64,000 nucleotides of DNA from Pyricularia pennisetigena. Its lineage: Eukaryota; Ascomycota; Sordariomycetes; Magnaporthales; Pyriculariaceae. Positions 23,735 to 36,278 of this stretch are shown here, in pieces. Under the pieces are notes generated by a model. It made no database searches and was not told the origin of the DNA. It saw only the letters and a list, made by a program, of their open reading frames with translations. The position numbers and the translations under genes are program-made. How positions within the stretch are numbered: the stretch's first letter is position 1; each line of letters starts with the position of its first letter. The stretch spans positions 6,258,009 to 6,322,008 of the forward strand of contig NC_043744.1 of assembly GCF_004337985.1 (NCBI RefSeq), in the 5' to 3' direction.

Positions 23735-24895
23735 TCATGGGTATGTTTGGTTTCGGGGTGGCATGGTATAACGATGACTTCCGTAGATATTTTATGGCAG
23801 TAATACTTGGTTGGTGAATTCTGGGGCCCCTTTGATGATAGACATTGTTGGCGACATAGCCAAGGTAGATTGTCATTGTTAGATTGCCTTGCAGATCTTG
23901 GTTCGCTATGCATGGTCCAAAATCAAATGTCCCAACTGGTCACTGTGTAAATCACACGCGCCTGCGCTGTGCTCATGTAAGCCATGTAAGCCTCGCCGTT
24001 CTGACGCAGGTTTTAATTTGCCCGAACATATTCGTGATTCGGGGCCGAAAAACTGTTTTGCATTGGTTTTGACCTCATGACCTCACGGGGGCGGGCAGCA
24101 AAGATTGCAGCCCCTGAAGCTCTGCCTGGTCTGGCTCGGCCTGGCCCAATGGGTGACGATAGCCTGAATCAGCCCGCACCCTGGCTCCATCCATTTCCAG
24201 TGGATTCCCTCCACACCGGCATTAGACTGCACCAGATCAGACCCCTCACGTCAGAGTTACGGCTTGTTATGGTCCGGTTAGGCCCCGACCGACCCGCCAC
24301 CCAACTCAGATCCATTTGCGAACCTCTCTGGGCATCGACCCTTGAAGCCAATTCTCTTTCGTCTCCTGCATTGACTCAATAGCTTACAATCCTATTAGAA
24401 CGAACGTATTGTTTGTCTTGAAATCAATATAGACTTTTCACGGCTACGCCTCATCCACTTCGAGAGGGGGTTTTATTTTATTTTTATTTATTTATTCTAT
24501 TTTAATACGCTCATTGTCGTTCTGCTCAACGGATACGGCTAGTTCCATCTCGTCGCACCACCTCCATCTGGAACCTTGTGCCTGCACGTACAGAAACAGA
24601 AACGTTCCTGCCTTGCATCTTCGAGAAACAATCCAACACCTCAGCAATCTTCGCACCCGGACTTGCCTGATTCGACTCGACCTCAAAAACCACAGCAGAA
24701 ACTCAGGACCGATTTGCCGATCTTGTCAGAAATCATACAATTTTTTTCCCCACGCATCCGAGCGAAGCAATCTTCAGATAAAGGCCGAGCCCAACCTCAT
24801 ACTTAGGCCACGGTAAAACGACGATCCCCAAGATTGCACCGGCGTACCCTGCGAACCACAGGACTTCCCTCACCTGACGTCTGCTTTAGCCAGCA
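23735..24895. other. Intergenic, PFK2 3' side / CDC34 promoter
   Basis: It contains an A/T-rich TTTATTTA tract near 24475-24500 and a C/A-rich leader before CDC34. No gene recognised. Confidence 0.5.
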
Positions 24896-25744
24896 ATGGC
24901 GTCGTCTCGGTCGACAGCCCCCGGGGCCGCCGGAGCCAAGCAGCGTCTTGCATCCGAGTTCGCCTCGCTGCTAAAGGAGCCGTGGGTTCACTTCCATGAC
25001 CCGGACATGATTGCAGCCAACCTCTTCCACTGGAAATTCGGACTGGTGGTCACGAACCCGGACTCGGACTTTTACGAGGGCTACTTCAAGGTACGTGAGA
25101 GATGATATTCGCCACCGCTACTTCTTCGCTCATCATTGCTGACATTCATCCACCAGGTCGACATGTCCTTCCCCACAGACTACCCATACTCTCCACCTCA
25201 GTTCAAGTTTGCGACATCGACTGGCATCTTCCACCCAAATGTCTATCCAGATGGACGGACGTGCATATCAATCCTGCATCGACCGGGAGAGGACCTGATG
25301 TCTGGCGAGATGGCTTCTGAGCGATGGTCGCCGCTACAGGGCGTAGAGTCGGTGCTGCGCTCGGTCCTCCTTCTGCTCGACGACCCGGAGATTGGATCAC
25401 CAGCCAACGTAGACGCATCGGTTACATATCGTGACGACCGGGCCAGGTACAAGCAACGGGCGCGCGAAGCGGTGGCACGGAGCCACAAGGATAAGCCTGA
25501 GGATTTTGTCATGCCCGAGAGCCTCGAGGTCGCCAAGCCGCCACCCAAGGCCGACTACGACGAGGACTTCTTCCAGCCGAGCGACGAGGGTGAGTTTGAC
25601 TTTGGCGGTAGCGACACTGACGACGAGGGGGACATGGAGTTTGAGGAAGAGGATGAGGATGACGAGGATGTCAAGATGGACACGGAGGAGAAGGCTGAGA
25701 GGCGGCAAAAGAAGGCTGAAGACAGCGATGATGGGGCTTTGTGA
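24896..25744 (+). CDS. CDC34: Cdc34-type ubiquitin-conjugating enzyme E2
   Basis: Exons 24896-25090 and 25157-25744 (66-nt intron) give 260 residues. Cdc34 is the E2 of SCF ubiquitin ligases, driving G1/S and other turnover. The UBC core contains HPNVYPDGRTCISIL with catalytic Cys near residue 101 and the HPN motif. It is followed by the acidic-loop insertion typical of the Cdc34/Ube2g group (HRPGEDLMSGEMASERWSP). The C-terminal tail is strongly acidic (blocks such as EFEEEDEDDEDVKMD), as in Cdc34, where it binds the Cul1/Rbx1 basic canyon. The loop plus the tail argue for Cdc34 rather than Ubc7. Confidence 0.93.
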
Positions 25745-27562
25745 GGCGACATCGGGCTGTCTGACTGTATCTTTTGAAGACTGGGTCTGGACTATGACTG
25801 GTCGATAAATGGAAGGGCTATTTCTTTTCCGTTGCTCTGGCGTTTTGGCTGTTTACTTGATGCCTACTACTTTATTCCTATGACGTTTATTTGATTTTCT
25901 ACGGTTTGTCTCGTTTGTGGCATGGCGTCGAGGAGGCGTTCTGGCTGGCAGATGATGGCGACGGTGGAGTTCCAGGGAAGATCATTGCTATTGCGGTGCT
26001 GAATCTTTCGTAAGGGAGTTCTAGTTGTTCCTTGCGGTTTCAGCAATAGACATATGCAGCGGTTTCTATGCAACCTTGATTCGACTTTCAAACTGCTGGA
26101 GATAGCTTCAGATTTACTGAAAGCCTTGGTATCATGTTTTTATTCGACATTATAGCAAGTGATGGGACCCACCGTCTTCTTCCGAGATTCATTTGTGGTC
26201 AAGCTTGTTGTTCATGGAGAGCACAAAAGGGGCAAGACCCTGGCTAGCTCTAATTCTCGTCCACCCAAGAACAAAGCGACCTGATTTATGATGCTTGTCC
26301 ACCCTCCCTAACTTTCCACCTTCTTGCTATGGGATATATTTCTCATTTGCGGCCATGTCTTTCGTACTGCCTGGACAAATGATCTGCCCTTAGTGTCTCC
26401 CCTTTGTCCTGTACTGCGTACTTTTTGGCATACGCCATCCATTTGTGTTCTGAATTGTCCTTTCTGGTTTCGAGTCATGCTCTTTTTCGCTCTTAGGCTA
26501 TCGTTTCATTTCGGGCTATTTCCTCTCTCATCTTTGACCTTCTTCACATCTCAAAATTAATGTAAGCTCCTAAGTTGAAATTAATAATATGTCCATTCAT
26601 AGTGGGTCTCTTTTTTGGTTGTTTGTTAATACAAATATTCCCTGCTTGGGGAAGATAAAATGACATATTACTGAAGAACAGCGGAGGTAAGAAGCTATTT
26701 CAGTGGTACTCTTTAGCCTCATGGTTTCTGCTATGTTTACTGCCAGAAGATAAATGTTCCGCATTGAGCATAAGTACCTACCCCAGGCAGTAGGCAGCTA
26801 GGTACCTTGGATGATTGTTGTAAATCATATGCCAGGCCACTAGCCATAATCGCAAAACTTTTTGATGTTCTGTTTTAGTTTGACTCACTTTCTCATGAGC
26901 TCCCCTTCCCTGAGCAAGAAGTTACTGATTTGAAAGCTCGACTTGTCGAACCAGATTGAGCCTATACGGCCAATTCAGAACACAGCAAGGTGATAGTTGG
27001 TGAGGCATGGATCTACGCGAAGACCTTTTGCTGTGAATCACGTCCAAGGTTAAAGGTAATCGCGGCAATCGCCATCGTGTGGGATAGTGGAACCGTCCCC
27101 TGCTCAGACCCATGTCACTGTGCTAATTATTGCGCCGCCCTTGTGATGCTGCCCCACTGCCGCCGTTTCTGCCACACGCAGCTCAGTGACATCAACCGCT
27201 TCACCATCAATATCTTGGACCATCTCGTGCTTTCAAGGCTAATCGATGCGACGCGGACGCGCGGCCGTGGACCAACCTCACCCAAACATTCACCTTTTGC
27301 ATTCTTCACTAATAGCTTCAAGTTATTTCGGAACGAAAAGTGCATCTTATCAACCACGTGCGAAAGAAACACACTCAGCAGGCTTGCCGAAAGCAAAAGC
27401 CCACTCCCGACCGCAGCCGTCGCCCAGACCACCCCTGTCATCTCTAAGCCAGCTCGACGCTGTTGATCATACCAGCCAATCCCAGACATCCCAGCGCTGC
27501 ACCTGGATCTCTCGAGAGCAGGAACACCTTTAGCAGGCCTGTTGCACACCCGCGATGCGAAC
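25745..27562. other. 1.8-kb intergenic upstream of the UBA/UIM gene
   Basis: AT-richer sequence with a TGACTCA heptamer near 26881. An antisense open frame at 27127-27681 overlaps the next gene's first exon, has no family resemblance and is not called. Confidence 0.5.
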
Positions 27563-30340
27563 ATGGCCGAAGAGGAAAACCTGCAGACCGTCTGTGACTT
27601 TACCGGCAGCTCGGACACGGAGCTTATGCGCCGTGCCTTGAGGGTGCGTCGAAAGCTCCCAGTTCTCGACGCAGACGTCACATCCTCATGAAGTCACCCA
27701 CTCCCGGGAAACTGACCTTCGTTGTGCTTCTACCAGGCTAAGAACAACGATGTGCAAGCCGTCATCAGCGAATACTTTGAGAGCACGGAAAAGGTGAGTT
27801 TGATTGTCACGTTTTCTCCCTTGCAAAGAGTCTCACTGATAATGATCAACCTGCATATTTCAGTTCGTCGACCGATACTCGTATTCCGAGGCACCATTCC
27901 AGGCCGACCGCAATGGCTCCTACAACCAAGATGGCAACTTTATGGCCCCGACATTCATGATACAAGGCCCAGACGATGGGGGTGCGGTACTTCATGGCGT
28001 GCCACCCAGTGTTCCGCCGTCGCGGCCGCCATCCCGATCAGACAACAGGTCTCCTATGAGCAGGATGATGAACTGGGCGTCAGAAAACGCAGGTAGGTCT
28101 TTCTGGCTCTACAATGGCGCTTAGAGTCGAACAGAGCTAAAAATTTCCCGTTTGACAGGCGCACCCACCACTCGAGCACAAGAGGATGCCGACTACCAAC
28201 GTGCCCTGGCAGAGTCCAGGGCATCATCCGGTTTGGAAGCCGCGCCACAGGAGAGCGGGGTGGTGGGTTCAAACGGGCAGGATGTCTACCAGCCTTTCTT
28301 CGGACCGGCCGTGCGGGACAATTACGAGCAGTCGCAGTGGGCTATGGTCCCCGTCGCACAGGAAAAGCCAGATCCCCTACCAGCAGAGCGAAAGAGGAAC
28401 CAAGGAATTCCCCCGTTTCTCAGGTGTCGCAGGACGGGATCTCCGAGCGAGCAGCACCGACTTGGCGCCCTGTTGACAATATTACATCAGATACCAGCAG
28501 CGCGCAACTTTTTTCTCGAGCTTGAGGCCAACACGGGAACTTATGGAATCAACAACCAGTGGTGGAAGGGCGAGGCAATCCCGCCTCCTCCACGAGAGGA
28601 CCAACAGGAGGCCATTCCCGACGACGGAGGCTGGCATGAATATAAGTCGGAAGGCCCCCCGGCGGGTCTGGTGGAGGAGTTGCACCGCTTGATGGCATTC
28701 CTCGACATAACGGATCGCAGCTACGGACAGGCCGATGTGCTAGCAGACCTTGTCCGGGCCTCGACTTACCAGAGCAACAGTGCCGTGGAGTTGAAGCTGT
28801 TTGAAATAATGCAGGAATCTATCAACATTCCTAGCCGTGTCGTCAGAAACGTGTTTTGGAGCATAGAGACGTATCGATTCGCGGTGCCGGTCCAGGAACA
28901 CGTCTGCGACGAGGCATTTACTTTCGGTATCATTGATCTTAACCTATCGAGTGCCGCCTACGCCAAGATGGAGAGTCTTTACGACGCCTGGGACGAGCTA
29001 TTGTGGATCGATGCTCATAGTACTGAGAACGAAGAATCTCTCCGAACGGCTGCCGTTACCAAACCTGGAGACGTGTTGGCCATGAACTTTAGCGGCGAGG
29101 GCGAACTGTCACCATCAAGACCTGTCGACATACCGGCCGTTTTCTACGTCGATCGATATTTGGCGGAGAACGTCGAAGGACACTCGATGGAGCAACAGCT
29201 GCGGATCAGGCAACAGAGGCGGGTACTGGCAGAGCTTGAGGAGCGGGAGAGGTTGGAGACGCAGTGGTGGAACCCCAGGGACATGACCTGGAAGGACAGG
29301 ATAGCGCTCAGCGAGAAGGTGGTTGAAGACCGGGTCGAGAAGGAGAAGTCTTTAAAGTTCAAGGTGCTCCGCCGAAGGTGGTTTGAGTGTGTCGACACGC
29401 CTGACTATTTTCATTTTATCCCAGGTTGGATGGATGACAAGCTCGCCTTCTCCGATGCAGAGAGGGCAAAGCTCAAGCAGTGGCAGCGGGACCGACAGTT
29501 CCACGAGGCAGTTATTGCAGATATCAAGAACAAGAAACAGGGTGAGAAGAATGACACGTTCATGGCGCGTACGCTGCTGACACATGGGTTCAGAATACGC
29601 AAGGATTCGGAGCGAGGCAAATGCCGAGATCAAACGCTGGACCCAGAGATTCAGTGTCCCCTGCCCCGAGGACAACTGGAACCCGGTGCATACGTATCAC
29701 CTCCGCGGAGTCGCGACATCGCCCAACACGATGTATTTGGCACAGCGTGCGGAGCCGGATCTTATCGAGATGGAGGGCAACCCGACACCGACAGATCAAT
29801 GGTGGAAGTTGTCATATGTCGCCGAGGACCGGGAGAATCCGCTCAAGATCGCAGTAAGTTGTTCATTCTAGTCGGCAAAAGATTTGACGTGGAAGCAGGT
29901 TCTGATTTCAAGCACGATAGACCTCGTCGATTGATGAGGCACGCAAGGCGGCCTACACGGAAAGCACACGGCCGATTTTGGTTTACGCCAACGACTCGGC
30001 CTTGGAAACGATGCCCAAGCAGTTGTCAGAGGCATTGCGAACGTTTGTCAAGTTTGACAATAGAGTGTTTAAGCAGGAGCTGATCGAGCAGACGCCGGAC
30101 GCAGTGATGAGGTCACCGCCTGCGCTGCCAGCGAGGAGCAACACGCCTTTACAACAACAGCCGCCGCCGTCTCTGGTGTCTTTCTCGACAGAATCAGTTC
30201 CGGGAACCAACAGCAGAGCTATTCAAACCAGCAGCGCAGAAGTGTTTCCGGGCCGCACCGACGGAGCTGGCGACCAGCCCGCGGTTGAAATGACAGAGGT
30301 CAGGATGGTGGAACAGCTGGACCAGCGGGAGTCAAATTAG
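27563..30340 (+). CDS. UBA/UIM protein with degenerate USP25/28-like domain
   Basis: Six exons (27563-27643, 27737-27793, 27864-28092, 28159-29541, 29594-29853, 29921-30340) encode 809 residues. Order: a UBA-like helical domain at about 5-47, a Ser/Pro/Arg linker, a ubiquitin-interacting motif near 130-145 (EDADYQRALAESRAS, the A-x-x-x-S core), then a large domain whose landmarks follow a USP fold. These are QHRLGALLTILHQIPAARNF near 210-235 where the Cys box should lie, DIPAVFYVDRYLAEN near 445-458 (compare the usual P-x-V-L...L-x-R-F), and YHLRGVA...QWWKLSYV...ILVYAND at 617-690 in place of the His box. Neither a Cys-box Cys nor a GHY is present. UBA-UIM-USP order matches USP25/USP28. Function unknown; a ubiquitin-binding scaffold is inferred. 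Confidence 0.75.
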
Positions 30341-30910
30341 TCGCTGTTCCTGGAGGTCGCGTTCCTTGCTGGGGATGCGTTTCGGGAGAATCCGCACTGG
30401 GGCAAATGATGCACTGATAACAGGCAGGACTGACCGCAATGGCGGGTGGGATGAATGGCTCTGGTTTACGTCTCAAGTTGAACCAAGACTCGGACAAAGA
30501 AGAAATGATTTCCGGGTCCCCCATAACGGGGGAACAACCTACCATCAAAAAGGATGATGTAAAGAGGTTATGGGTGATGATGAACGCAAAAAAAGAAACA
30601 AAAAAAAAGCAAGTCTCAAAGGGACAAGGGAGGTTTAGATATCATTTGCGGGAGTTATGAATAGCGTCATGGCGTAATGACAGCGTTGGTATATGACGGA
30701 GATGGCATGTTGAATCTTGGTCCCATACGAGTGGGCGATTTGAGTGACGGAAAGCCCATTAGTTTGGGCACTGTGTTTCTCACTGTCCCCGCAGCACACA
30801 TCGTCATGGTGTGTTGCTTCTGTCAAATGCGACCAAGGAAAGCATCGAATTGTCCATCCAACCATTTGTTGAAATACTAACAAGAAAACCCCCCCNNCCC
30901 CCCCCCAGAT
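30341..30910. other. Intergenic / leader with probable 5'-UTR intron end
   Basis: It ends with a perfect TACTAAC branch word at 30875-30881, a C tract interrupted by two unresolved bases, and CAG at 30906-30908 just before the next ATG, as expected for the 3' end of a leader intron. Confidence 0.5.
30896..30897. other. Two unresolved bases in poly-C tract
   Basis: NN lies inside a run of C (about 30889-30906), so the true length of the homopolymer is unknown. This does not affect a coding frame, because the first ATG follows at 30911. Confidence 0.95.
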
Positions 30911-32148
30911 ATGACTGAAAAGCGCGCGCTGGTTACTGGCGCCACCGGGCTCCTCGGACGTGAGGTTGTCAGGGCATTCCAACTCAAGCAGGGCTGGGCC
31001 GTGACGGGGACGGCCTTTTCTCGCGCTGATGGCGTGTCCACGCTGAAGGCTGACCTGGCTAATGAGGCCGAAGTTGAGAAAGTGCTTGATCAGGTCAAGT
31101 GCGTTGCCTCATATTCACATGCCTGATGCCGTTTTGCCACGCAAAAAGACTAATCCAGAAGTGACTACCTCAAGGCCTCATGTGGTTGTGCATTGTAAGT
31201 GCAAGCATCCGCGCTTCGAGGTAAAGATCAGTAACTAAACCAACCCCATCTCAGGCGCCGCCAACAGATTCCCCGACAAGGTGGACCAGGACCCAGAGGG
31301 CACGAGACGTCTCAACGTTGCCGCGACGGCGTCGCTGGCTCGTCTCTGCGCGGCCAGGGACGTGGTGCTCATCTACATCTCCACCGACTATGTCTTCTCT
31401 GGCCGGCCCGGTGAGGCTCCGTACGCGGCCGGAGCGGCGACGGGTCCCACCAACCTGTACGGCCAGACCAAACTCGATGGCGAAAAGGCCGTTCTCGAGG
31501 AGATGGCGGCCAAGGGGCGTGGTGTGGTCTTGAGGGTGCCGGTGCTGTACGGACACGCCGAGACCCCCGGGGAGAGCGCGGTCAACGTCCTCATGGACGT
31601 GGTCTGGAAGGCCCAGGAATCCGAGACCAAGATCAAGATGGACCACTGGGCTATTAGGTACCCAACCAATACCGAGGATGTCGGGCGGGTCTGTGCTGGT
31701 ATGTTGGGGGTCCCTTATTTTTGTTTTTGTTCATCCCTTTGCTCGGGCCCTGTTCCCCGGTTCCGGATGACGGGAATGCGGGGCTGTGTACTGGACTGGA
31801 TTTCAGGAAGCAAGGGAGGCTGACAATGGTTTCCGCGCCCGCTTACTACAAGACGTCGCGGAGAAATACGTCGACGCCCAAGACGCAAAGTCGCTGCCGA
31901 CGGTGCTTCAGTTCTCGAGCGAGGACAAGCTCACCAAATACGAGATTTGCCAGGTGTTTGGGGAGATCATGGGTCTCGGCATCGAGGGGATCGAGGCAAA
32001 CACGCAGGGCAACGATCCTAACGCGTCGGTCCAGAGGCCTTATGACTGCCATCTCAGCACAAAGGAGCTCAAGGATCTGGGTATTGACGTGTCGACTCAG
32101 GACTTTCGCGACTGGTGGAGGCGCGAGGTGAGGGCCTTTAGAAAGTGA
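30911..32148 (+). CDS. MAT2B/RmlD-like NAD(P)-binding reductase
   Basis: Exons 30911-31098, 31175-31194, 31255-31698 and 31853-32148 give 315 residues. An extended SDR of the RmlD (dTDP-4-dehydrorhamnose reductase) family. In fungi and animals the closest named group is the regulatory beta subunit of methionine adenosyltransferase. Motifs are the nucleotide-binding loop GATGLLG at 9-15, PHVVVHCAANRFPDK (its Pro-His part encoded by a 20-nt exon), ISTDYVFSG, and the catalytic-type YGQTK (Y-x-x-x-K). The third intron (154 nt) ends at an unusual ACAAG acceptor chosen because it restores CADVAEKYV. Whether it reduces a sugar nucleotide or regulates SAM synthesis cannot be told from sequence alone. 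Confidence 0.85.
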
Positions 32149-33398
32149 GCTGTAAGGGGCCGGTTGAGCCTTGTAGGGCCTGGAAGTGGTCGAGGTAGAG
32201 GATGGTATTTTTGCCACGTCGAAATGCCACCTCGAGATATGTCGCCGCAAATCAATACTTTGGACCAGCATTCTATGCAGATCGAGGTTCCAGACAAAAC
32301 CGACGCGGAGTGCAATGGCTTCTCTTTTGAGGTGAAGTGTACCAGTATGGTACGGTGCGGTACGATATGGTATCCCTAAGTTTAACCCTTCCAGAGGGGG
32401 GCTGATGATTTTCTTGGCCGGACACCAGAGCAAAATCTAGGTCTAGAATTAGGCGGAGATTTGTTTCCAGGTGCTGAACAGGTGGCGTGCCTAGCTCGTC
32501 GAATGGCTTTCTTTAATCCATGCCAAGCAAGTCGGTAATATCTCCAGGTTTACGAACAAGACTCGTCATTATTCTTTGGATGTTGCTGCCCTTTCTAATG
32601 AACCCTGGAAATAATTACGACTGCTTAATACTGACAATATGTTCATTTAGTCTAGAACACAGGTTGATAATAGCTTGACTTTGACATCGTACGAGCCCAA
32701 GGTGGCCGGTATCGCTTACAACTCACAGCCGAAAAGCAATACCATTCCAGTCTGTGGAAGGGAATTTTTTGATTGCCACCATGCGCGCCGCCGGCAGTCC
32801 GCCAGATACCCGGAATGCGCTTGTTGTCAGACACGAGGGAGCGCGTTGAGAATCTGGTCCGTTGGCATTTTGGGCTTGGGGGTGGCCACGAGCATGATGA
32901 TCTTTTTTTTTTCTTTTTCTTTTTCTTTGAGATGGGGGCCAGCCTTTTTTTTCCCTCCTCTTTAGCAGGCGGATATTTCACCAATACATTTGTGCCATTT
33001 CCCCCGTCGACTCTTTTCTTCCTCTGATTCTTTCATCATCCACGCTCATTTATTTTTGCTTTTTTATTTCCCTCTTTAGGTTATCTTCAAAGGATCATCG
33101 CCTTTTCCCCCAAGGCATGACCGTTATACACTCGTTTTTAAATACTCTTTGCATGCAGCGTTGTTTTGTCTGATGGTGGATATACTCTCGCCTCCCTGTT
33201 CACAGGTTTATATCCCTTTACCGCCAAAGTCTATTCTTGAAATTAAAGATACAACAGAGACTGGGATATAGTCGCAGTGTCTTTTTAGGTTTGACGCTCC
33301 GGGAACTCAAGATCGGCCAGAGCACATCAAAGAGGCCAGATTCCGATATCGACTATCACATCACACAACGCCCTTTTTGCTTTGACTATTCTCTCAGA
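32149..33398. other. Intergenic, upstream of RA-PH gene
   Basis: It holds a T-rich tract (T/C) at about 32903-32930 and a pyrimidine-rich leader from 33000. No gene seen. Confidence 0.5.
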
Positions 33399-36240
33399 AT
33401 GTCAGCCCTCACCCAGACATATACGCTGCATAAACCGCCGGGAGCCATGTCGCGGTACCGCGGCTTGAGGGGCAAGAGCGTGTCGGAAACACGCAGTATG
33501 GTCGAGTCCATACTTGGTGGAGATGCTGGCTCAGACAAGGGTACTGGGAGTCCGATCAAGTCAGCCTTTGGGTCTAGGTATCGAAAGAGGGCCAAAACCA
33601 TCAACGCCAGCGATGTGCCCGAAGCCGCGCCACCACTGCCATCTGCTACCAAAATGATCAACACCCTCAGTGATCCGGCCGCTTCGGTGCAGCCGCTGGG
33701 AGACAAAGAGCCCAGTACCCCTCCCAGGAGACTTATGTCTCCGCAGAAGAAATCGTCAACTACAGATTTGGAAACTGCTAGCAGGCTGTCCGAGTCGGAG
33801 ACGCTGGGCGACATCCACGATCAGTTCCCGGCGGTGCCCACTCCTACTACAGAAATGCCTGTTGCGACAGCCCTCACAGCTGATACTGCAGTCGAGACGG
33901 CCAGTATCAAGGGTGACGTTCCCGTCAAGCCGCGGCAGACTCAGGAACGGAAGCTTCTTCAAGAGATCGAGAAGCGACGACTGGAGGAAGAAGAGGAGGC
34001 TGCCCTGCATGCGGATAAGGAGGCGCGGCTCAAGGCCGAGACGGATCGCATCTTGGCGGAGCAGAAGCGCAAGGATATCGAACGGAAGCAATCCGAGCTG
34101 AGAACCGGGTCGTCACATGGCAGCGAATCCAGCAGCATGCAGTCTTCGCCAATGCAGCCAAAAGCGAGGAGCCCATTGCTTGCCAAGTTCTTCTTCAGGA
34201 GGGGGCGGCGGTCCGACGCTGTCACCTTATCACCGACCTCGTCGACCTGTACATCCGTTGCGGGTGATTCCAGCAGGGCTACGAGTTTGGAGCCACAGCT
34301 GACGCCGAGGACGTTTCTTGATCCTGGAGCATCGGCCTTTACGTTTCCTCTTCGCCCAGACTCGCCAACGCTGAACAGACATGGGGCAGATAGAGTGAGT
34401 ACCTTTTTTCTAGATCTTCTGCAGCATGTGCTCACCCATCACGATCGACACCAGCTGACATTCGCACAGTCCGTCCAGGTTCGCTGCAGAGGAGTGCGCC
34501 ACGACATCAACATCACGCCAGATACCAACGCTGTAGATGTACTCTTTGCGTGTGCCACCGATGCGACCCAACCCTTCAACACTTGCACCAGCGTCGTCGT
34601 CGAGTCATACGCGACCTTGGGCCTGGAACGGCGGCTCCGTCGCTACGAGCGCATCGAGGATGTTCTCAACTCTTGGGACCGTGACACGCAACATTACCTA
34701 CTGGTCGACCCCTCTTCAAATACCTTTGACAGTCACCAGGACCTGGACATGTCATCCGTCCCCGGAAGTGAGGGGCTCATGCCACCACAGGGTTTCGTTC
34801 TCCAGATGCACCATTCCCAGCGACCTGGCAAGTGGAGCAAGCGCTTCATCACCCTGCTCGGAAACGGGCAGCTCTTTTCATGTAAGAAGGCGGACTCTGT
34901 CCTCATCAGTCAGCAGCAAGTCGGCGGCGGCAGCGCGAGTCCGGCGCTGATGGCGGCTGCGGCCACATCCATGGGCGCCACCATGCTGTGCCACCTCATC
35001 AGCTACGACATTTACACGCCGACAGAGACGCAGGCAAAGAAGAACCTCAAGCCACCCAAGCGCTTCTGCTACGCGGTCAAGTCCCAGCAGAAGACGATGG
35101 AGGCCTCGGCCGAAACCTTTGTGCACTTTTTCGCCACCGACGACCCGGACGTGGCTCACAGGTTCCATGCCGCCATCCACGGCTGGCGGTCGTGGTACAT
35201 TGTCAACGGACGCGGAAGCAGGAGTAGCACCGGCGACAGCAAAAATCACAACGACCGGCGGGGGTTCGGCTCGGCGTCGCGGCCCCAGCATCCGGGGCGT
35301 GAGGACAGCCTCGCCGCCAACCCGATCCCGCACCCTTCCCCGGATCAGGAGATGCAGCTGCTGCAGCGGCACACGACGGCGACGGGGGCGCCGCAAATCA
35401 CGGCGGTGCGGCACAAGCCCAAGAAGAGCATCAGCCACGTCAAGGTGGCGGGCGGCCGGCACCGATTGCGGGTCAGCATCGACGAGGCGCCGTACACCAT
35501 TGGCGACTTCCAGCCACTGCTGGACCTGGGCCGGTTCGACAAGCCGATCGACGACTTTGGCAAGGACTGGGTTTTGAGGGCGAGCGTGATGCCATCTGGG
35601 GCGAATGGCGTCGCCAGTTTGACGCAGACCACCGAGGGACCGCAGGAGGATGAGTTTGCAAGCGGACATAAGAAGGTTGCCAAGGGTTGCGTTTCGTCAG
35701 ATGTCAAGACTACAGTTGAAAAGAATGGGCCACTTCAACAACCAGCGCAACATCCATCACCCAAAATACCTGCAGAGGCACCTCCCTCCACGGTTATGGA
35801 CGACTCGGGCGACCATGCAGACGCTGACACGACGGAGCAGCACGATCCATCCCACCCCCCGGTCCCGTCCCTCCCCATGTCGGAGACCAAGTCATGGTTC
35901 CCATCTGCATCGGCGCACACGGCCGGCCAGAAGGCCAAGGGTGAAGCGCCGCCCAACCGCGCCGCAGCGCTACGGCCGTCGACCTCTGCGGGCGAGAAGA
36001 GGTCGTCTTCATATCTACTTCCCAACGAATGTCAGGTTTTCACAACCTATTGGGGATATGGAAACGGCATCTCGGAACGCTCCAGAAGACCCAACATGCC
36101 ACCCTCGTCGTCGACGTCGGGCAACCGCCAGCGCCGCCCGCCGATGCCGCACCCGCCGCATTCTGGCATCCAGTCGCAGCGCCTGCTCGACGTGCCGATG
36201 CGGTACGCTGCGCCTGGCGACGGCAGGCGGCTGGATACCA

Positions 36241-36278
<38 letters not shown>

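Noticed and set aside
27127..27681. 184-codon antisense frame overlapping exon 1 of the UBA/UIM gene
   Set aside because: No recognisable domain, overlaps a supported exon, and lacks splice or start context.
29542..29593. Apparent frameshift in the UBA/UIM gene
   Set aside because: GTGAGA donor, GCTGAC branch and TTCAG acceptor define a 52-nt intron that restores the frame, so it is not a mutation.
34878..35669. 263-codon frame antisense to the RA-PH gene
   Set aside because: A shadow of the PH-domain coding region; no motif of its own.
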